Shown here: one piece after another, positions 23,522 through 34,454 of the stretch
Layout of the letters: each line of letters starts with the position of its first letter
Numbering within the stretch: position 1 is the stretch's first letter
Source of the DNA: Irineochytrium annulatum
Lineage: Eukaryota > Chytridiomycota > Chytridiomycetes > Chytridiales > Chytridiaceae
Length of the DNA stretch: 55,325 nt
Assembly: GCA_027600665.1 (NCBI GenBank)
Contig: JADGJL010000050.1
Coordinates: 1 to 55,325, forward strand
Direction of reading: 5' to 3'
The notes under the pieces: generated by a model
Database searches by the model: none
Seen by the model: the letters and a program-made list of their open reading frames with translations, nothing else
What the model was told of the DNA's origin: nothing
Position numbers and translations under genes: made by a program

Positions 23522-24259
23522 TCAACGGCGCAAAAGGTATTTGATGATGGGAGCCTCGCGGTTCGGGATGGGATTGCGGGTCTAAGGAAGAGCAAGGAAG
23601 AGCATCAGAGGAGTACTAGGCCATTAGATTGAGGATGGAGCGAGAGCATGGGGCCACCACGCCGCGATCTTGCACCGGATCTGCCCCCGGCGGCTTCAGC
23701 ACCAAGGGTCGCACGGTCTTAATAGCCACTACCCGCTAGCCAACGGCGACCGCGATCGTCCTAGGCGCCCGCTCCGCTCCGGTCTCGACGGCGGCACCTC
23801 ACCTCCTCCGCCCGCAAATGCGAGCGATATTTCGAGAAACTCCGCCGCCAATGTTCGGACAGATCAGTTACTGGAAGAGGCATGCGATCCCCACGCCTGG
23901 CCAGAAGATCGCGGAACCGCGGTCGCGTGGACCGCGTGGCCGAAATGCCACGAGAGGGTGAGGCAGAATGGTGGGCCGCAGCGTCGGCACCATCTCTCAC
24001 AGCATTCAAATATCGAGGAAGGACAACGCGCTCGAGAACGCGCCGTTGATATGTTTTTATGTGTTCTGCGCGTTTTCGAGGCGACATCCGACGTTTTTGC
24101 TGCGGAATGGAATGCAGGCGTTTTGAGGACAGCGCTCAGCTTAGCGCCCTTTTCCACCCGCTTCCCTCTGCTTTAGTCAGAGCCAATGCTGTAGGACCGC
24201 AGAGGGTTCTTTCGTTTTGGTTTCAGTGTCAAGACCGTCAGCAAGCGAGTATTTACGCG
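23522..24259. other. Divergent intergenic region
   Basis: It lies between two divergent genes. Frames of 100-168 codons occur on both strands (23670-24176 +, 23761-24087 -), but they overlap antisense and show no family motif. A real small gene cannot be ruled out. Confidence 0.4.
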
Positions 24260-26001
24260 ATGAAAGCGGAAGGTGACCCCGCAACAGCTTTACTCGTTTG
24301 TATCAGCATCACGGGAGGCGCTCGCTGTCCTGAAGACTAAGCAACCAGTTTATTAGCAATACTTAAGCACAGATGCTGTCGACGTCGTGCTCCAGGGGAT
24401 CTTTCGCCAACTCGACCCCAACAGCTTCCCCGACAGGGATGCCCTCAAATCCTGCATCTATGTCTCCAAGCTCTTCTACGAGGTTGGTTTCCGCGATGAA
24501 TAGCCGCTTTTTTACCCTCAAGAACTAGTTGGCCGCCGAGCGGATATGGTCTGTCCACGATTTGTCAACCACATCCCAAGATCTGGCCCATGAGCCTCTG
24601 CTGAAGCATCTCGTGGATCTCGACGCGTCGAAACTTGACGACGCGAAATCTGGATCGTTGGAATGGAGGATGGCTATCTGCCTTCGATCCATCCGGCGTC
24701 TCAGCTGCTCGACTTCGAGTGCCAACAGCGATTCCGTGGACATTCCGCCCGAAAAGCTGTTGCCGTGCCTCCGAAAGCTTGACTCTGTCGCCGTCGTTGG
24801 CGCCACAAGGAGCTGGGCGAAAGCGCTGGCCGAGCGGTTCAAAGATCCGAAGCAGAGGCCCCGCCACATGACCATTACGACTTCCGAGGAGACGATCGCG
24901 TTGCGGAAGTACCTAGACGGCTCCATCCCAGATCTTGAGCTCTTTGCCGACGATGCTCATATCAAGAACCCATGCGACGGCTGGGGCCAATATGCGGATT
25001 CCGATGCTGATAGCGAAGATGACAGCAGCAGGTATGCAAAGCTGCTTGACGACGTGGGCGATCGAAGCACGGGTCTCAAGGTGTTGGCTATGCAATGCTA
25101 CAATGGCTATATACAAGGAGACGAATTAATGGCCATGTTGAGGTGCATCAGCGGAAACTGGGACACTTTGCAATCTCTGACGATCGGGCCTGTGCTATAC
25201 TCCGGCGAAATCGAAGATTTGGATGTGGAGATTACTAGTGCAGAGAACCCGAGGTTGCCAAAATTGAGGCGGCTTGTCATTGAGGAGAGCGATCACTGCG
25301 ATCTGCTACTACAGCTGCTGCTTTTATGTCACACAACTTTGGCCATACTGGAGACGAAGATAGGGTCCGAGTTGGCCAGTGAGCTGGACTTAAGCATGCT
25401 TACCAACCTCAATGCTCTGCAGTTAGAATGCACGGGTGGAGCCTACAACATACCTGCGGGGCTGGCGTCGTTAACGAAACTGGTGAATTTGTATCTCCGA
25501 GCGTCCGATTGGACCGCAAAGGAACTTTCAAGGGTGATGAAGGCCATTAACAGCATGGAAGCACTAGAAACTCTATACTTGTACGTGGAGTCGAAGAAAA
25601 AAAAGCTTGACGTGGATCTGCCACTTCGTCTGAAGAACCTCCGTAGCCTCGATCTCGTCTGGGAAATGGCGGATCAATCTAACAGTCGCCTGCTCGTCAC
25701 GGACGCGGAGGAGATCAAACAGTCGGGGTTCCCGCATCTTCAACACCTGTTCATTGGGCTCCGCAACATCGGCCTGCGCTGTGACGGTCACCCGGATAAC
25801 TCATTTATACCGATCCTTCAAAGCGCGATCGCTGACGCCGACAAGACCCCGTCGCTTTATTATGTTTCGTTATGCTTTCCAATTTATGACGCATCCAGGA
25901 CGATGACGAGGGCGGAGGTGTTTTCCATGTCGAGGGGCGGACGCAGGCGATTCGAGGGGACTGAGCTTGCAAAGCTGATGGCCTTCAAAGACACGTATTA
26001 A
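24260..26001 (+). CDS. F-box and leucine-rich-repeat-like protein
   Basis: Three exons fit together: a 13-base first exon (24260-24272, MKAE), a 100-base intron, exon 24373-24482, a 46-base intron ending CTAG, and the long exon from 24529. The N-terminus reads DAVDVVLQGIFRQLDPNSF and DALKSCIYVSKLFYE, a typical F-box pattern. The remaining 490 residues contain evenly spaced leucine-rich segments (LPKLRRLVIEE, LTNLNALQLEC, LTKLVNLYLRASDW, MEALETLYLYVE, LKNLRSLDLVWEM, FPHLQHLFIGLRNI). In fungi such proteins are usually the substrate receptors of SCF ubiquitin ligases. No substrate can be inferred. The tiny first exon is a prediction from splice signals only. Confidence 0.75.
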
Positions 26002-26497
26002 GAACACTCGACTTCGGCAGCGATTTGACGCTTCGCAACCCTGGTAAAGCAAAGAAGGCGGATGATGTTGCAGTGGCTTTGATTGACTCTTGACTGTAAA
26101 ATAAGGTTTAAAGGTTCTTTTGGTTTAACGGGAGGGGTAGCGGAGGGGATTGGTTTTACGTGGTTGGGATGGGCAGACAGTGTTTACTGCATTATTCGCG
26201 CCTAATAAAACTCTGCTACCCACGCCTGATACTAAAAAGACCTCACAATCTTCCGCAAGCCCTTCTCTCCGCTGGAATCCCGCGCATGGAGCTATGGAGC
26301 TTGACGAGGATCGCGGTATGGCGGTGGGAAGCGGGCAAACCCAGAGTGCCTTGTGCCCCGCCCACTTTTTTGTCGACGTGCGCACCACATTCGCCCACAA
26401 CCGCGAACTAGTCGTCTCATCGCTTGTAGCGTTCTCTTCTTTTCGATAGTTAATTAAAAACAACAGTTATAATTACTAATGTAGGAACAGCTTGCAT
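26002..26497. other. Intergenic region before the tRNA gene
   Basis: Contains the 3' flank of the F-box gene. Frames on both strands at 26125-26463 overlap almost exactly and show no motif, so they are treated as chance. Confidence 0.45.
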
Positions 26498-26570
26498 GCC
26501 TTCTTAGCTCAGCGGTAGTAGCGTCTGCCTCGTAAGCAGAAGGTCGGGTGTTCAATCCACCCAGAAGGCA
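26498..26570 (+). tRNA. tRNA-Thr (anticodon CGU)
   Basis: Complete cloverleaf of 73 bases without an intron. The acceptor stem GCCTTCT pairs fully with AGAAGGC, followed by discriminator A. The D arm contains the A box TAGCTCAGCGGTAG, the anticodon stem TCTGC/GCAGA closes the loop CTCGTAA (anticodon CGT, reading ACG), and the T arm is GGGTG-TTCAATC-CACCC with the B box. A T-run (CTTTTTG, about 26581-26586) 11 bases downstream is a plausible RNA polymerase III terminator. Confidence 0.96.
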
Positions 26571-26632
26571 CTCTTATCATCTTTTTGATGGGTTGCGATC
26601 CAAACCCGAAGCCTAAGTTTTTTCTTTTTTTT

Positions 26633-26768
26633 GAGAGGTTGCGTGTTCAATCAAGTGTGCCGGTGATAACTGCACAGAAATAAACGGAAACTGCTTCTGC
26701 CCGGATTCAACACCTGACCTTTCCGAATGGAAAAACTGTGCCTTCTGGGTGGATTGAACACCCGACCT
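26633..26768. repeat. Fragments derived from the tRNA-Thr 3' half
   Basis: The last 30 bases of the tRNA (26541-26570) recur as a perfect 30/30 inverted copy at 26739-26768. A second inverted piece at 26703-26720 matches 16 of 18 bases (GGATTCAACACCTGACCT). A third, degenerate and direct, lies at about 26635-26661 (AGGTTGCGTGTTCAATC). The inverted perfect copy and the direct one are each bordered by a GAGAGGT segment next to a T-rich tract. None could fold as a full tRNA. Confidence 0.85.
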
Positions 26769-27044
26769 CTCAAAAAGAAAAAATATAATGCCCTTCTGGA
26801 GCGGTCACTCATGCAGTAGTATTAATGTGTAGGGCATCAGGCCAGGTGTTGCTCGTTTTCGGAATAAAAGGAACGAATTGGAGCGAGAAGGGAGGTTTTT
26901 TTTTGTACCGTAACAGCTAGTCTGCATGCTGGTAATTACAACATAGCATTGGTGATAACTCACCAAGGGACACAACGCGAGGCATTCAAAGCAACAGCGT
27001 CCTTATACCAATTACCCGCATCTGGTGCATTAACTGCGCGTCAA
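26769..27044. other. Intergenic region
   Basis: AT-rich stretch with a long T-run near 26896-26904. It lies in the 3' flank of the MYG1 gene. No gene is seen. Confidence 0.5.
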
Positions 27045-28460
27045 TTACATCGCAAGCGCCTTCGTCGCCATCTCCAGCGCGGACACCTGCCATCATACTT
27101 CAGCTTATTGAACGCCTCTTTTGACGATTTACCTTCGTAATTGTTCCGCCAATGAACCCGGACGCGTGCACGAACACACACCCCTCAATGCCCGACTTCT
27201 CGCTCAACACGTTATCCCTCAAACCCCGCCACGGCTCCGGCAGCGCCTTCCGACTCTCAAACGACTCCGGTGTCTTTGGAACTAAAGCATACGTCAGTCA
27301 AACCAAGTGCACATTCGGAATGACGTACCGGCCTGCACGCGCCACTTCCCAGACTCGTCCGGGTATATGACGTAGTAAGGTTGCACGTCATTGCCAATGT
27401 GGTGCTCCGTCTCGAGCCGATGCCTACAGTGATCGGTATTAGCAGGAATGCTGAATGATAAGAAATCTCACAGATGTTCTTTCCAAGGGCAGAACTCCTC
27501 AAAAACGATGATCCGGCCGGAGGGGTGGTGCTTATTCCGGCTCGTGAGGCCGCTCTCGACGATTGTCCGGGCTGGGAGCCACGCTTTGCCGAGGTACATC
27601 ACCTTTCAGATGAAAAGCTCAGTAAACCATGCTCGCGGCGAAATTCCACCCACTCCATCCTCCTCCCATAACTCGAAGACATTTACAAGCAACTCGTACA
27701 CACCCGGTCCTCAAACTCGGTCCCGACCATCTCGACCGCCCTCGCAAACCTCGCGTCCAAGTCGTCGCTCTTCTGGTTCCACCATGGGTTCAGCCTCGCG
27801 ACCCTGCTCGAGATGTTGGTCGACTCCTTGTACTTTGGCTTGATGTCGTTCGGGTATTGGGAGACGCCATTGTCGATGCCGTCGAAACCCTCAACAAAGT
27901 CGTCGTAGATCTTGGCGTAAAGAACTTTGAGGCGCTCGTCGGATTGGGGCCAAGAGAGCATGTTGGCGAGGACTTCGAGGCCGAAGTGCTGTGATAGGAA
28001 AGTTGTTGTAAACATGCCGCCCAAACAAGCCGACGTTCTTGATTACCTTATAAACAAGCCCAGCGCTCGACAACGGTGTGACATGCTTCTCATCAAACGT
28101 CCCCTTAAACCCCCTTTGATGATGATCGAAGCGGTTCTTCTCATGTTCATATACGCCCCCGACGTCGACTACAACATCCGCCTTGTTGATCACCTCCTCG
28201 TCGCGGGTCCTGGTTACGACTTCATCAATGAAGATGCTTTAGTTGAGTGGAAGTTTAAGTGGAGTTGTTCGAAACAGCGTTGCCTTACCGGCGTTCGCGA
28301 ACTTCTTGGTCTTCTTCAGCATGTAGACTGCAAAGGCCTCATCTGAGACAGCGGCACGTCAACGACCGGAACCAGGAAGTAGACCATGAAAGAAGATGCC
28401 GTGCGAACCTGCGTGGAAGGTCCCGTTGTGCGTCGCGATGCGCTTCGGTGCTGCCATCAT
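27045..28460 (-). CDS. MYG1: MYG1-family (UPF0160) metal-dependent exonuclease-like protein
   Basis: ATG 28460 gives MMAAPKRIATHNGTFHA, split after the GTFH motif by an intron. Then come DEAFAVYMLKKTKKFANA, KADVVVDVGGVYEHEKNRFD with the DHH-type signature FDHHQRGFKGTF, LSSAGLVYK, HFGLEVLANMLSW, FDGIDNGVSQY, LNPWWNQ and, at the 3' end, HASGFIGGTITK, followed after a 47-base intron by VSALEMATKALAM and TAA at 27045. MYG1 proteins are DHH-like 3'-5' RNA exonucleases acting in nucleus and mitochondria. The metal-binding motifs are complete. At least six introns are needed. No clear mitochondrial leader is visible at the chosen start. Confidence 0.92.
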
Positions 28461-29463
28461 GGTGAGCAGGCGACGAAATGAGGACTTTGACCACATCGCG
28501 CCAAGTTGATGACAACCCTTCCACTTCCACTAGCGGAGCTTCCTTGGTATGCATTTAAGCAACGCAATAATATATCAGCAACAATTTTAACTTTAATTAA
28601 AAAGAAATACAGCAACCAGCTCATTCCTCACGTTCTGTAAACCAAAACGAACACGAAAGAAAAATTAGAGAAAGAGTACGCAAACAAGAAAAAAATCTAC
28701 TCTCAGCCATTAAAGAAATCTGGACGCAACGCAGGCGGCGCGAGGACTCTAGGGTCAAGATCAAATGCGGCCAATCTTTATCCATAAGCCGCCGACATCG
28801 AATTCCCGCCTGCGCTCCACTCTCAAAACTTGATCTCAAGATTGAATGTGCTTGCGAAGGATTTGAACCTTTTTGATTAGCTAGTTTTGATGCCAACCTC
28901 CACATCACTTGCACTTTCATTTTTTGGATGGTAAGGAACAACAGCTTCTCCAATTTCAAAATAAATGCACAAGCCCTGTAACGAGTTTTCTTCTTTGCGT
29001 CAAGCTCGGCACGGAAAGAAATATCTTGGTCAGGAACAAGAAAGAATTACTAAAGAAGAGTGTCCGGTAAGCCGGTAAGCATACTAAACAAAAAATCGTT
29101 TTTTCGTTGTTTTTTTTTTTTAATTTATAAAAGCGAAAAGATATAGGTTATTAAAAAAGGATGTGATAAAGTTAACATGAGAGGAGAGTTGGGCTGGGTN
29201 NNNNNNNNNTCGATACTCAGGTGATTAAAGTCCTCATTTCTTTCAGTGCGCATGGATGGCGTTATGGCCGTGTTGGCAGGCCTGGTCGAATCGGGTGTCG
29301 GTGAAGTGGCGGGCAGTCCCTTGCCGTTTGTTCGAAGTTGTCGAAGTGGAAGAACATTCTCCGCGATCGTCCAAGCCTTGCCTGGCCTTGATCAACCCCC
29401 TCCCACCCCTCACCGCCAGCTATTGAATTCCTGACCGGCCGCGTTGCTCATCCCGCCGTCGTC
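28461..29463. other. Divergent intergenic region with a scaffold gap
   Basis: An AT-rich region with several T-runs (29099-29122) lies between MYG1 and the chitin deacetylase. Ten Ns occupy 29200-29209, so sequence of unknown length may be missing, possibly including an upstream exon of the deacetylase. Confidence 0.6.
29200..29209. other. Assembly gap (10 N)
   Basis: Ten consecutive undefined bases. The true gap length is unknown. Confidence 0.99.
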
Positions 29464-31308
29464 ATGTCGCTCCCGTAAGTTCCGTTTCGCGGTCGCTGGG
29501 GAGGGGGCCTCGTCGTGTATGATCATTGCCTGCGTGTGGCTGATGGCTGAGACCTTCTCGCTGACAGGTACGAGGTCTGCGCGAATGCGCCAAACTTCCC
29601 GCAATGTGAGTATCTGTTAAATGATCTCTGCTGGTGGAAGCCGCGTTGGAAGCTGCAGAGTCGATCTGCCCTCCTTCACCCTCTCTGACTTCATTTCTCG
29701 CTCATACAGGCAACGCCGTCTACCAGGACCCTGTCCTCAAGATCCAGCGCATTCCAGACCCCCCGATCGTGCCCCTCTGGACGAAAGCCATGACGAACCT
29801 GTTTCAGAACAACCCGGACCTAAACCCGGACGTTCTGAACCTCCCGCCCATACCGCCCGCGCCGGTTTCGGGCGGCGGGGCAAACTGGGCGTCGACAAGT
29901 AACATTACGGCGCCGTCTTACACGAAGACGCCCGTCTGGGACGTCACGGACCCGTATGTCGAGGCATGCAGCTGTCCGCCGGGGAAGTGGGCTGTCACGT
30001 ATGTATTTTTGGGAGCGTTTACGAGAGAGGAGTATGAAGAACAAAGAAGAAGAAGTTTCTTGCGGAAGGCACATCAACCCCGCTTGGTCGATTGGTGAAT
30101 ATTAGGGATGGCGCTAACGTATAAATTGTAGGTACGACGACGGCCCGTTACAGTACGAAGCCGAGTTCCTGGCGACGCTCGCTAGCATGAACGTCAAGGC
30201 CAGCTTCTTTGTCCTCGGATCGAACGTACTCAACTATCAGCAAAGTCTGAAGGATGCATACGCCGCGGGACATCAGATTGGGATTCACGTGAGTTCTCAG
30301 GGACTTCGAGGCGTGGTGGAGTAGAAGCTTTAATTCGCTGATCCGCATTCGCAGACGTGGACCCACCCGTATACGACGACCAGATCGACGGACGAGATCG
30401 TCGCTGAGACCATCTATGCGGCCATGGCGATTTACAGCGTGATTGGGCAGGTGCCCAGATATTGGCGGCCACCCAAAGGCGACATTGACAGTTGGTTCAT
30501 CTTTACAATTTGATCCGCAGCCCCCTCCCCTGACACTAACGCCCCTCCAGACCGCGTCCGGGGCATCATGAGCGCGCTCGGCCTCCGCGTCGCGATGTGG
30601 AACGTGGACTCTAAGGACTGGACCATCAACGGCACCGGCCAACTCTACCCCTGGACGGCGCAGAACGCGACCGACGTCCTCGCCTCTGTCTTCAAATACG
30701 GCTACTACGTCAACTACTGGGGCGGCGGCGGCGATATCTCCACGCCCGCGCTATGGACGAACCTCACCTGGCTCCCCGGCGGCCCCAACTACCAAGGCTT
30801 CATCTCCCTTGAGCATGAGCTCACGGACGGCGATCACGCCCTCAGCGTCCAGTACCTCAACACTATCTTCAACACGCCCTTCACCCACTTCAACCCCGGC
30901 ACCAACCCAAACGGCGGCAAGTTCGTCCCCGCGCTGTTCTACGAGTGCGATCAGGCGCTCGGCGCGGCGGCGACGCCGTACCTGAGCACCGCGGACCCGT
31001 TCTACAACCTCGTCACCTACTGGTACTCGAAGCTGCCCATCACCCAGGCCGTCATGAGCGCCACCGACGGCGTGTATCAGTTCGGGCAGCCCGTCGCGAA
31101 CACGACGGACCCACTCAGCACGGGAGGCTCGGGGAACGGCGGCGGTGGGGTGACGGCCGGCGGCGCGTCGGGGACGCCGGGGGCGTCTGTTACGGCGACG
31201 TCGACGAAGAAGTCGTCCGGGCCGGCGATGGTGGAGGTGTCGAGGGGTGGCGTGTTGGCGGTCGTGGTGACTGTCGTCGCCGTGTTGGCGGCGGTAGGGC
31301 TTGCTTGA
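29464..31308 (+). CDS. GPI-anchored chitin deacetylase (polysaccharide deacetylase, CE4)
   Basis: Small first exons (MSLP, then YEVCANAPNFPQ) lead into the catalytic region. CE4/NodB motifs are present: motif 1 as VTYDDGP (more often TFDDGP), with an intron between VT and Y; motif 2 HTWTH; motif 3 RPPKGDID. Then come VAMWNVDSKDW and FISLEHELTDGDHA. The C-terminus is a Ser/Gly/Thr-rich stalk and a hydrophobic tail (GGVLAVVVTVVAVLAAVGLA) typical of GPI anchoring. The enzyme would convert wall chitin to chitosan at the cell surface. No signal peptide is found at ATG 29464, which is odd for a GPI protein. The true start may lie upstream, near or beyond the N-gap at 29200. Introns lie at about 30000-30131, 30290-30353 and 30489-30550. 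Confidence 0.9.
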
Positions 31309-32085
31309 GCCGGCCGTTTTTCTTCTTGATTCCTTTTTGTCACTCTCTGTGTACCTTGTGTATCATTTACCCCTTCATTTTCTCTCTGTTCTAGTAAGTG
31401 GTGACTTGCCTAACGTATCCTATGAACCTTAGTTGCGCTCGTTGATCGCTTCTTCGCATGCAGGCCTTCGGGCCATTTCCACTTTCCTTGCATTTAACTT
31501 CTCTCCTTCGGGTTTTATTTGTCTAATATGTTTGTACTTCTGCTTGTGCTTAGGGGTTCCAAGGTCTTCTGCTTCTTTAGGTATTAACTTGTTGAACGGT
31601 TGAACATCTTCGTCGTAGTTATGAAACCTGCCGCAGTGCGGTTTTTGTTGGTTTCGGCGTACATGAAGCTGGATTTTCGAACTTCCTAGCCAACGTTGTA
31701 TTCGCAGTTATTTGCATCATCGCCTTTTGGCGTCACTACCTTTCTTTGGCATTGAGACGCAGCAATTATTGGAGAAATATTCCTCCACTCGCTGCTCCTT
31801 TGGTCTATATTCACTTCTGTTTGATCTAAGCCGTTTTTGACGCGTAAATGTCCAGACCGTTGCCGGGTGCGCACACACTCATCAAGACCTCGGAATGGTG
31901 AATTTGTACCCGTGGTTTTATCCGTAATGGTTCTTCCGCATCGTTGTTTCGTGCAGCCCACAAATATCTGTTGAACTGACGTACTAAAGAGAGCCCTAAG
32001 TGTATTCAATCCGCAATCATAACTACAACATGACGGTATGCAAAACTCCACAGCCACCCAACGCATTCTGATAACCACCGCGCCA
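31309..32085. other. Convergent intergenic region
   Basis: 3' flanks of the deacetylase (+) and the glutaredoxin gene (-). A 130-codon minus frame (31686-32078) has no recognisable motif. The text is T-rich with no coding bias that I can see. Confidence 0.5.
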
Positions 32086-33621
32086 TCACGGCGCCGCGGC
32101 GGGTACCATCCCCTTGAACTCCTTGCTGTCGATCAACTCCTTCACGATATCCAGCCCACCAACGAGCTCCCCGTTCACGTATAACTGCGGGAACGTGGGC
32201 CAGTTGCTGAACTCCTTCAAGCCCGACCGGACCTCGTCGTCCTCGAGGATGTCAAAGGTCTCAAAGTCGACGCCCTCGTCTTGGATCAGTTTAACGATCT
32301 AGAAGGCAAAAACGCAAATTCAATGATCAGACTTCCTAACGCGCTGGAATCGAGAAAAATCTCGTCTTCACCTGCCGAGAGAACCCGCACCGCGGCGCGT
32401 CGGGGTTCCCCTTCATGAACAACATGACGGGCGCTTGGTGCGTGAGCCTGGTCAGCTTCGTCTTGAGGTCCTCCTCCTGCGGCACCATCTTCTGAAACTC
32501 CCCGGACGCCACCAGTTCCTTCACGATATCCAGACCGCCCACAAGTTCACCGCCGATGTAAACTTTAAGACATTTAGACAGTTAGTAAAATTCCGATTTT
32601 CTTTCCTCCGTTGCCCCATTTGCTGCTCCTTACCCATCCTCCCTTCCTTCGTTACTCTGTCCCCCCTCCCACATCCATTGCTTCGCTCCTTTCCAAGTCT
32701 TCCAACTTCATCATTTCTCCTTCTCTCCTTCCTTAGTTCACCGATATCACCCCCTTCGTTCCTTTCCCTTTACTCCATCAATAGTTCAATGCCCCCATCC
32801 ATTCTTTCCCCTCTCCATCCCTCATCATACCTTGCGGGAACGTCGGCCAATTACTAAACTCCTTCAACCCCGCCCTCACGACCTCATCCGCCAAGATGTT
32901 AAAGCTCCCATACGGCACGTTGTGCTCGGTCAGGATCTCGATCAGCTGCCTCGAGAACCCGCAGCGGGGCTGATCCGGCGTCCCCTTGATGAAGATCATG
33001 ACCTGGTTCGAGGACACGAGCTTACGGAGCCGCTGGTCCAGCTGCGACTTTGTCAAGTTCGTAGAGGTGGTGTTGGTGGTAGTCGCGGATGGGGTGGTGG
33101 TGGGGACGGAGGCTGTCTTGGCATGCTTCTCGGTCGTGGTGGTCAGGAGGGGGGCGTTGGCGCCTTCGATCCTGTCGAGGATCTTACCATCCTGTTGACC
33201 CGTATGGTTATGTCACCTCATTTAACACAATCGTATAAGAACCTTAAAAAAAAGGAAGGTCGGGACCGCAGCAATCTCGGTCTCCTCAGAGATTTCGGGG
33301 AACTCTTCGGCCTCAATCTAAGGAAAAAGCATTGAGCATTTACTGGGGATTACAGCGAAAGACCATGCATCCGTCATACCTTCAGGAATTGGAGTGCCGG
33401 AAACTTGTTGGACAGCTCATCAAAAACCTGCATGCATTCAGGAGTCAGCCCCAGTGCTTCCCACCAGTCGTATCGCCACGCACCAAGTTCATGTCCTGAC
33501 ATTGCTGGGCCCATGTTGCATGAAAGTTGATCACCGACGTGAGAGCGGCGCCCTTCGTGCCCGTCGTGAGCGACCTGTACTGCTCTGTCGAGGAGATGTC
33601 GATAACGTTGTTCTTGGCCAT
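32086..33621 (-). CDS. GLRX3: Monothiol glutaredoxin-3 (GLRX3/PICOT; Trx-Grx-Grx)
   Basis: ATG 33621 opens a thioredoxin-like domain ([30 protein letters not shown]), continued by [20 protein letters not shown] and [10 protein letters not shown] linker and the first Grx domain follow: [20 protein letters not shown] and [13 protein letters not shown] second Grx domain repeats these motifs ([39 protein letters not shown]) and ends at TGA 32086. Both Grx domains keep the CGFS site that binds a shared [2Fe-2S] cluster. The thioredoxin domain has WAQQC in place of WCGPC and so lacks a redox dithiol, as usual for this family. The protein handles cytosolic iron-sulfur and iron signalling. Two Grx domains are animal-like; yeast Grx3/4 have one. 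The intron between the Grx domains (about 32560-32830) is unusually long and T-rich on the plus strand. Confidence 0.94.
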
Positions 33622-33707
33622 GCTAAATTCGATTTCGAATCTGATCTGCAGAATGAGACCTCCCCGCAGAATTCGCGATTTGACAATGGCGGCTTGACAG
33701 GCCGGCT
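33622..33707. promoter_or_regulatory. Short divergent promoter region, GLRX3 / TenA-like
   Basis: The start codons are 86 bases apart (or about 130 if the TenA-like protein starts at 33753). The interval must carry both core promoters. No clear TATA box is seen. Confidence 0.55.
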
Positions 33708-34454
33708 GTGGAATCGAAATCGATCTCGCTCCAGCTGCAGCGCGCGAAAAATATGCCGAGGCTGACCTCCCACCTCCTCTCGCACGCTCCCGCGTCCTTC
33801 GCGCTCGCGACCACCCACCCCTGGTTGAAGCTCGCGGGAACTTCCTCGCTCCAACCGTCTGCCCTCCTCGCCTGGCTTTCCCAGGACCGCCTCTACGCCC
33901 TCAACTACGTCTCCTTCATCGGCTCCCTTCTGGCCAAGATCGCGATCCCCACCACGGCCGATCGCGAAACGACCTTGGAATGGAGGATCGTCAGCACGCT
34001 GATCGACGCGCTGACCAACATCAGGCGCGAGGTCGGCATGTTCGAGGACGTGCTGCGTGGGGAGTTTGGGTGGCGGGAGGGTGGGGAGACGCCGAGGATG
34101 GAGACAAGGGCTTACGCGGACGTGTTTGCTGGCGCCGCGGCGTCCAGCAAGTCGATTCTGGAGGGGATGACAGTGCTGTGGGCGACGGAGAGATGCTATC
34201 TGGAGGCGTGGAGGTTTGCCAAGAGCCAACCTTTGTCGGCGGCATTGGCGGCCAAAGATGAGAAGGACGTAATGCGGGATACTTTGATCCCGAACTGGAC
34301 AAGCGACGAGTTTGTGGAATTCGTTGACACTATTGGAGATTTGGTCGACGAGCTTGCTGCCAAGGTCGAGGAGGGTGGATCCGAGTGGAAGAAGGCGGAA
34401 GAGGCATGGAGGCAGGTCCTTTGGGCTGAGGAGAGGTTCTGGCCGACTGTTTAA
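33708..34454 (+). CDS. TenA/thiaminase-2-like (heme-oxygenase-fold) protein
   Basis: Single exon of 248 residues. The all-helical TenA pattern is visible: FALATTHPWLKLAGTSSLQP, LLAWLSQDRLYALNYVSFIG, a long central helix block, TVLWATERCYLEAWRFAKSQ, LIPNWTSDEFVEFVDTIGDL and a C-terminal helix ending AEERFWPTV. TenA proteins salvage thiamine pyrimidines; fungal members of this subgroup are mostly uncharacterised and the usual active-site Cys is not obvious here, so the reaction is open. The start may be 33708 (MESKSIS) or 33753 (MPRLTSH). It is unusual in this window for lacking introns. Confidence 0.75.
   Translation: MESKSISLQLQRAKNMPRLTSHLLSHAPASFALATTHPWLKLAGTSSLQPSALLAWLSQDRLYALNYVSFIGSLLAKIAIPTTADRETTLEWRIVSTLIDALTNIRREVGMFEDVLRGEFGWREGGETPRMETRAYADVFAGAAASSKSILEGMTVLWATERCYLEAWRFAKSQPLSAALAAKDEKDVMRDTLIPNWTSDEFVEFVDTIGDLVDELAAKVEEGGSEWKKAEEAWRQVLWAEERFWPTV

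Noticed and set aside
23670..24176. 168-codon plus-strand frame and the overlapping 108-codon minus frame
   Set aside because: They are antisense to each other, neither has a recognisable domain, and the region fits a divergent promoter.
27000..28500. CRISPR array, prophage or plasmid features sought across the window
   Set aside because: None seen; spliceosomal introns throughout make a prokaryotic origin untenable.
33061..33180. Thr/Ser-rich stretch near GLRX3 suspected as a separate surface gene
   Set aside because: It reads in frame as the linker between the thioredoxin domain and the first Grx domain of GLRX3.
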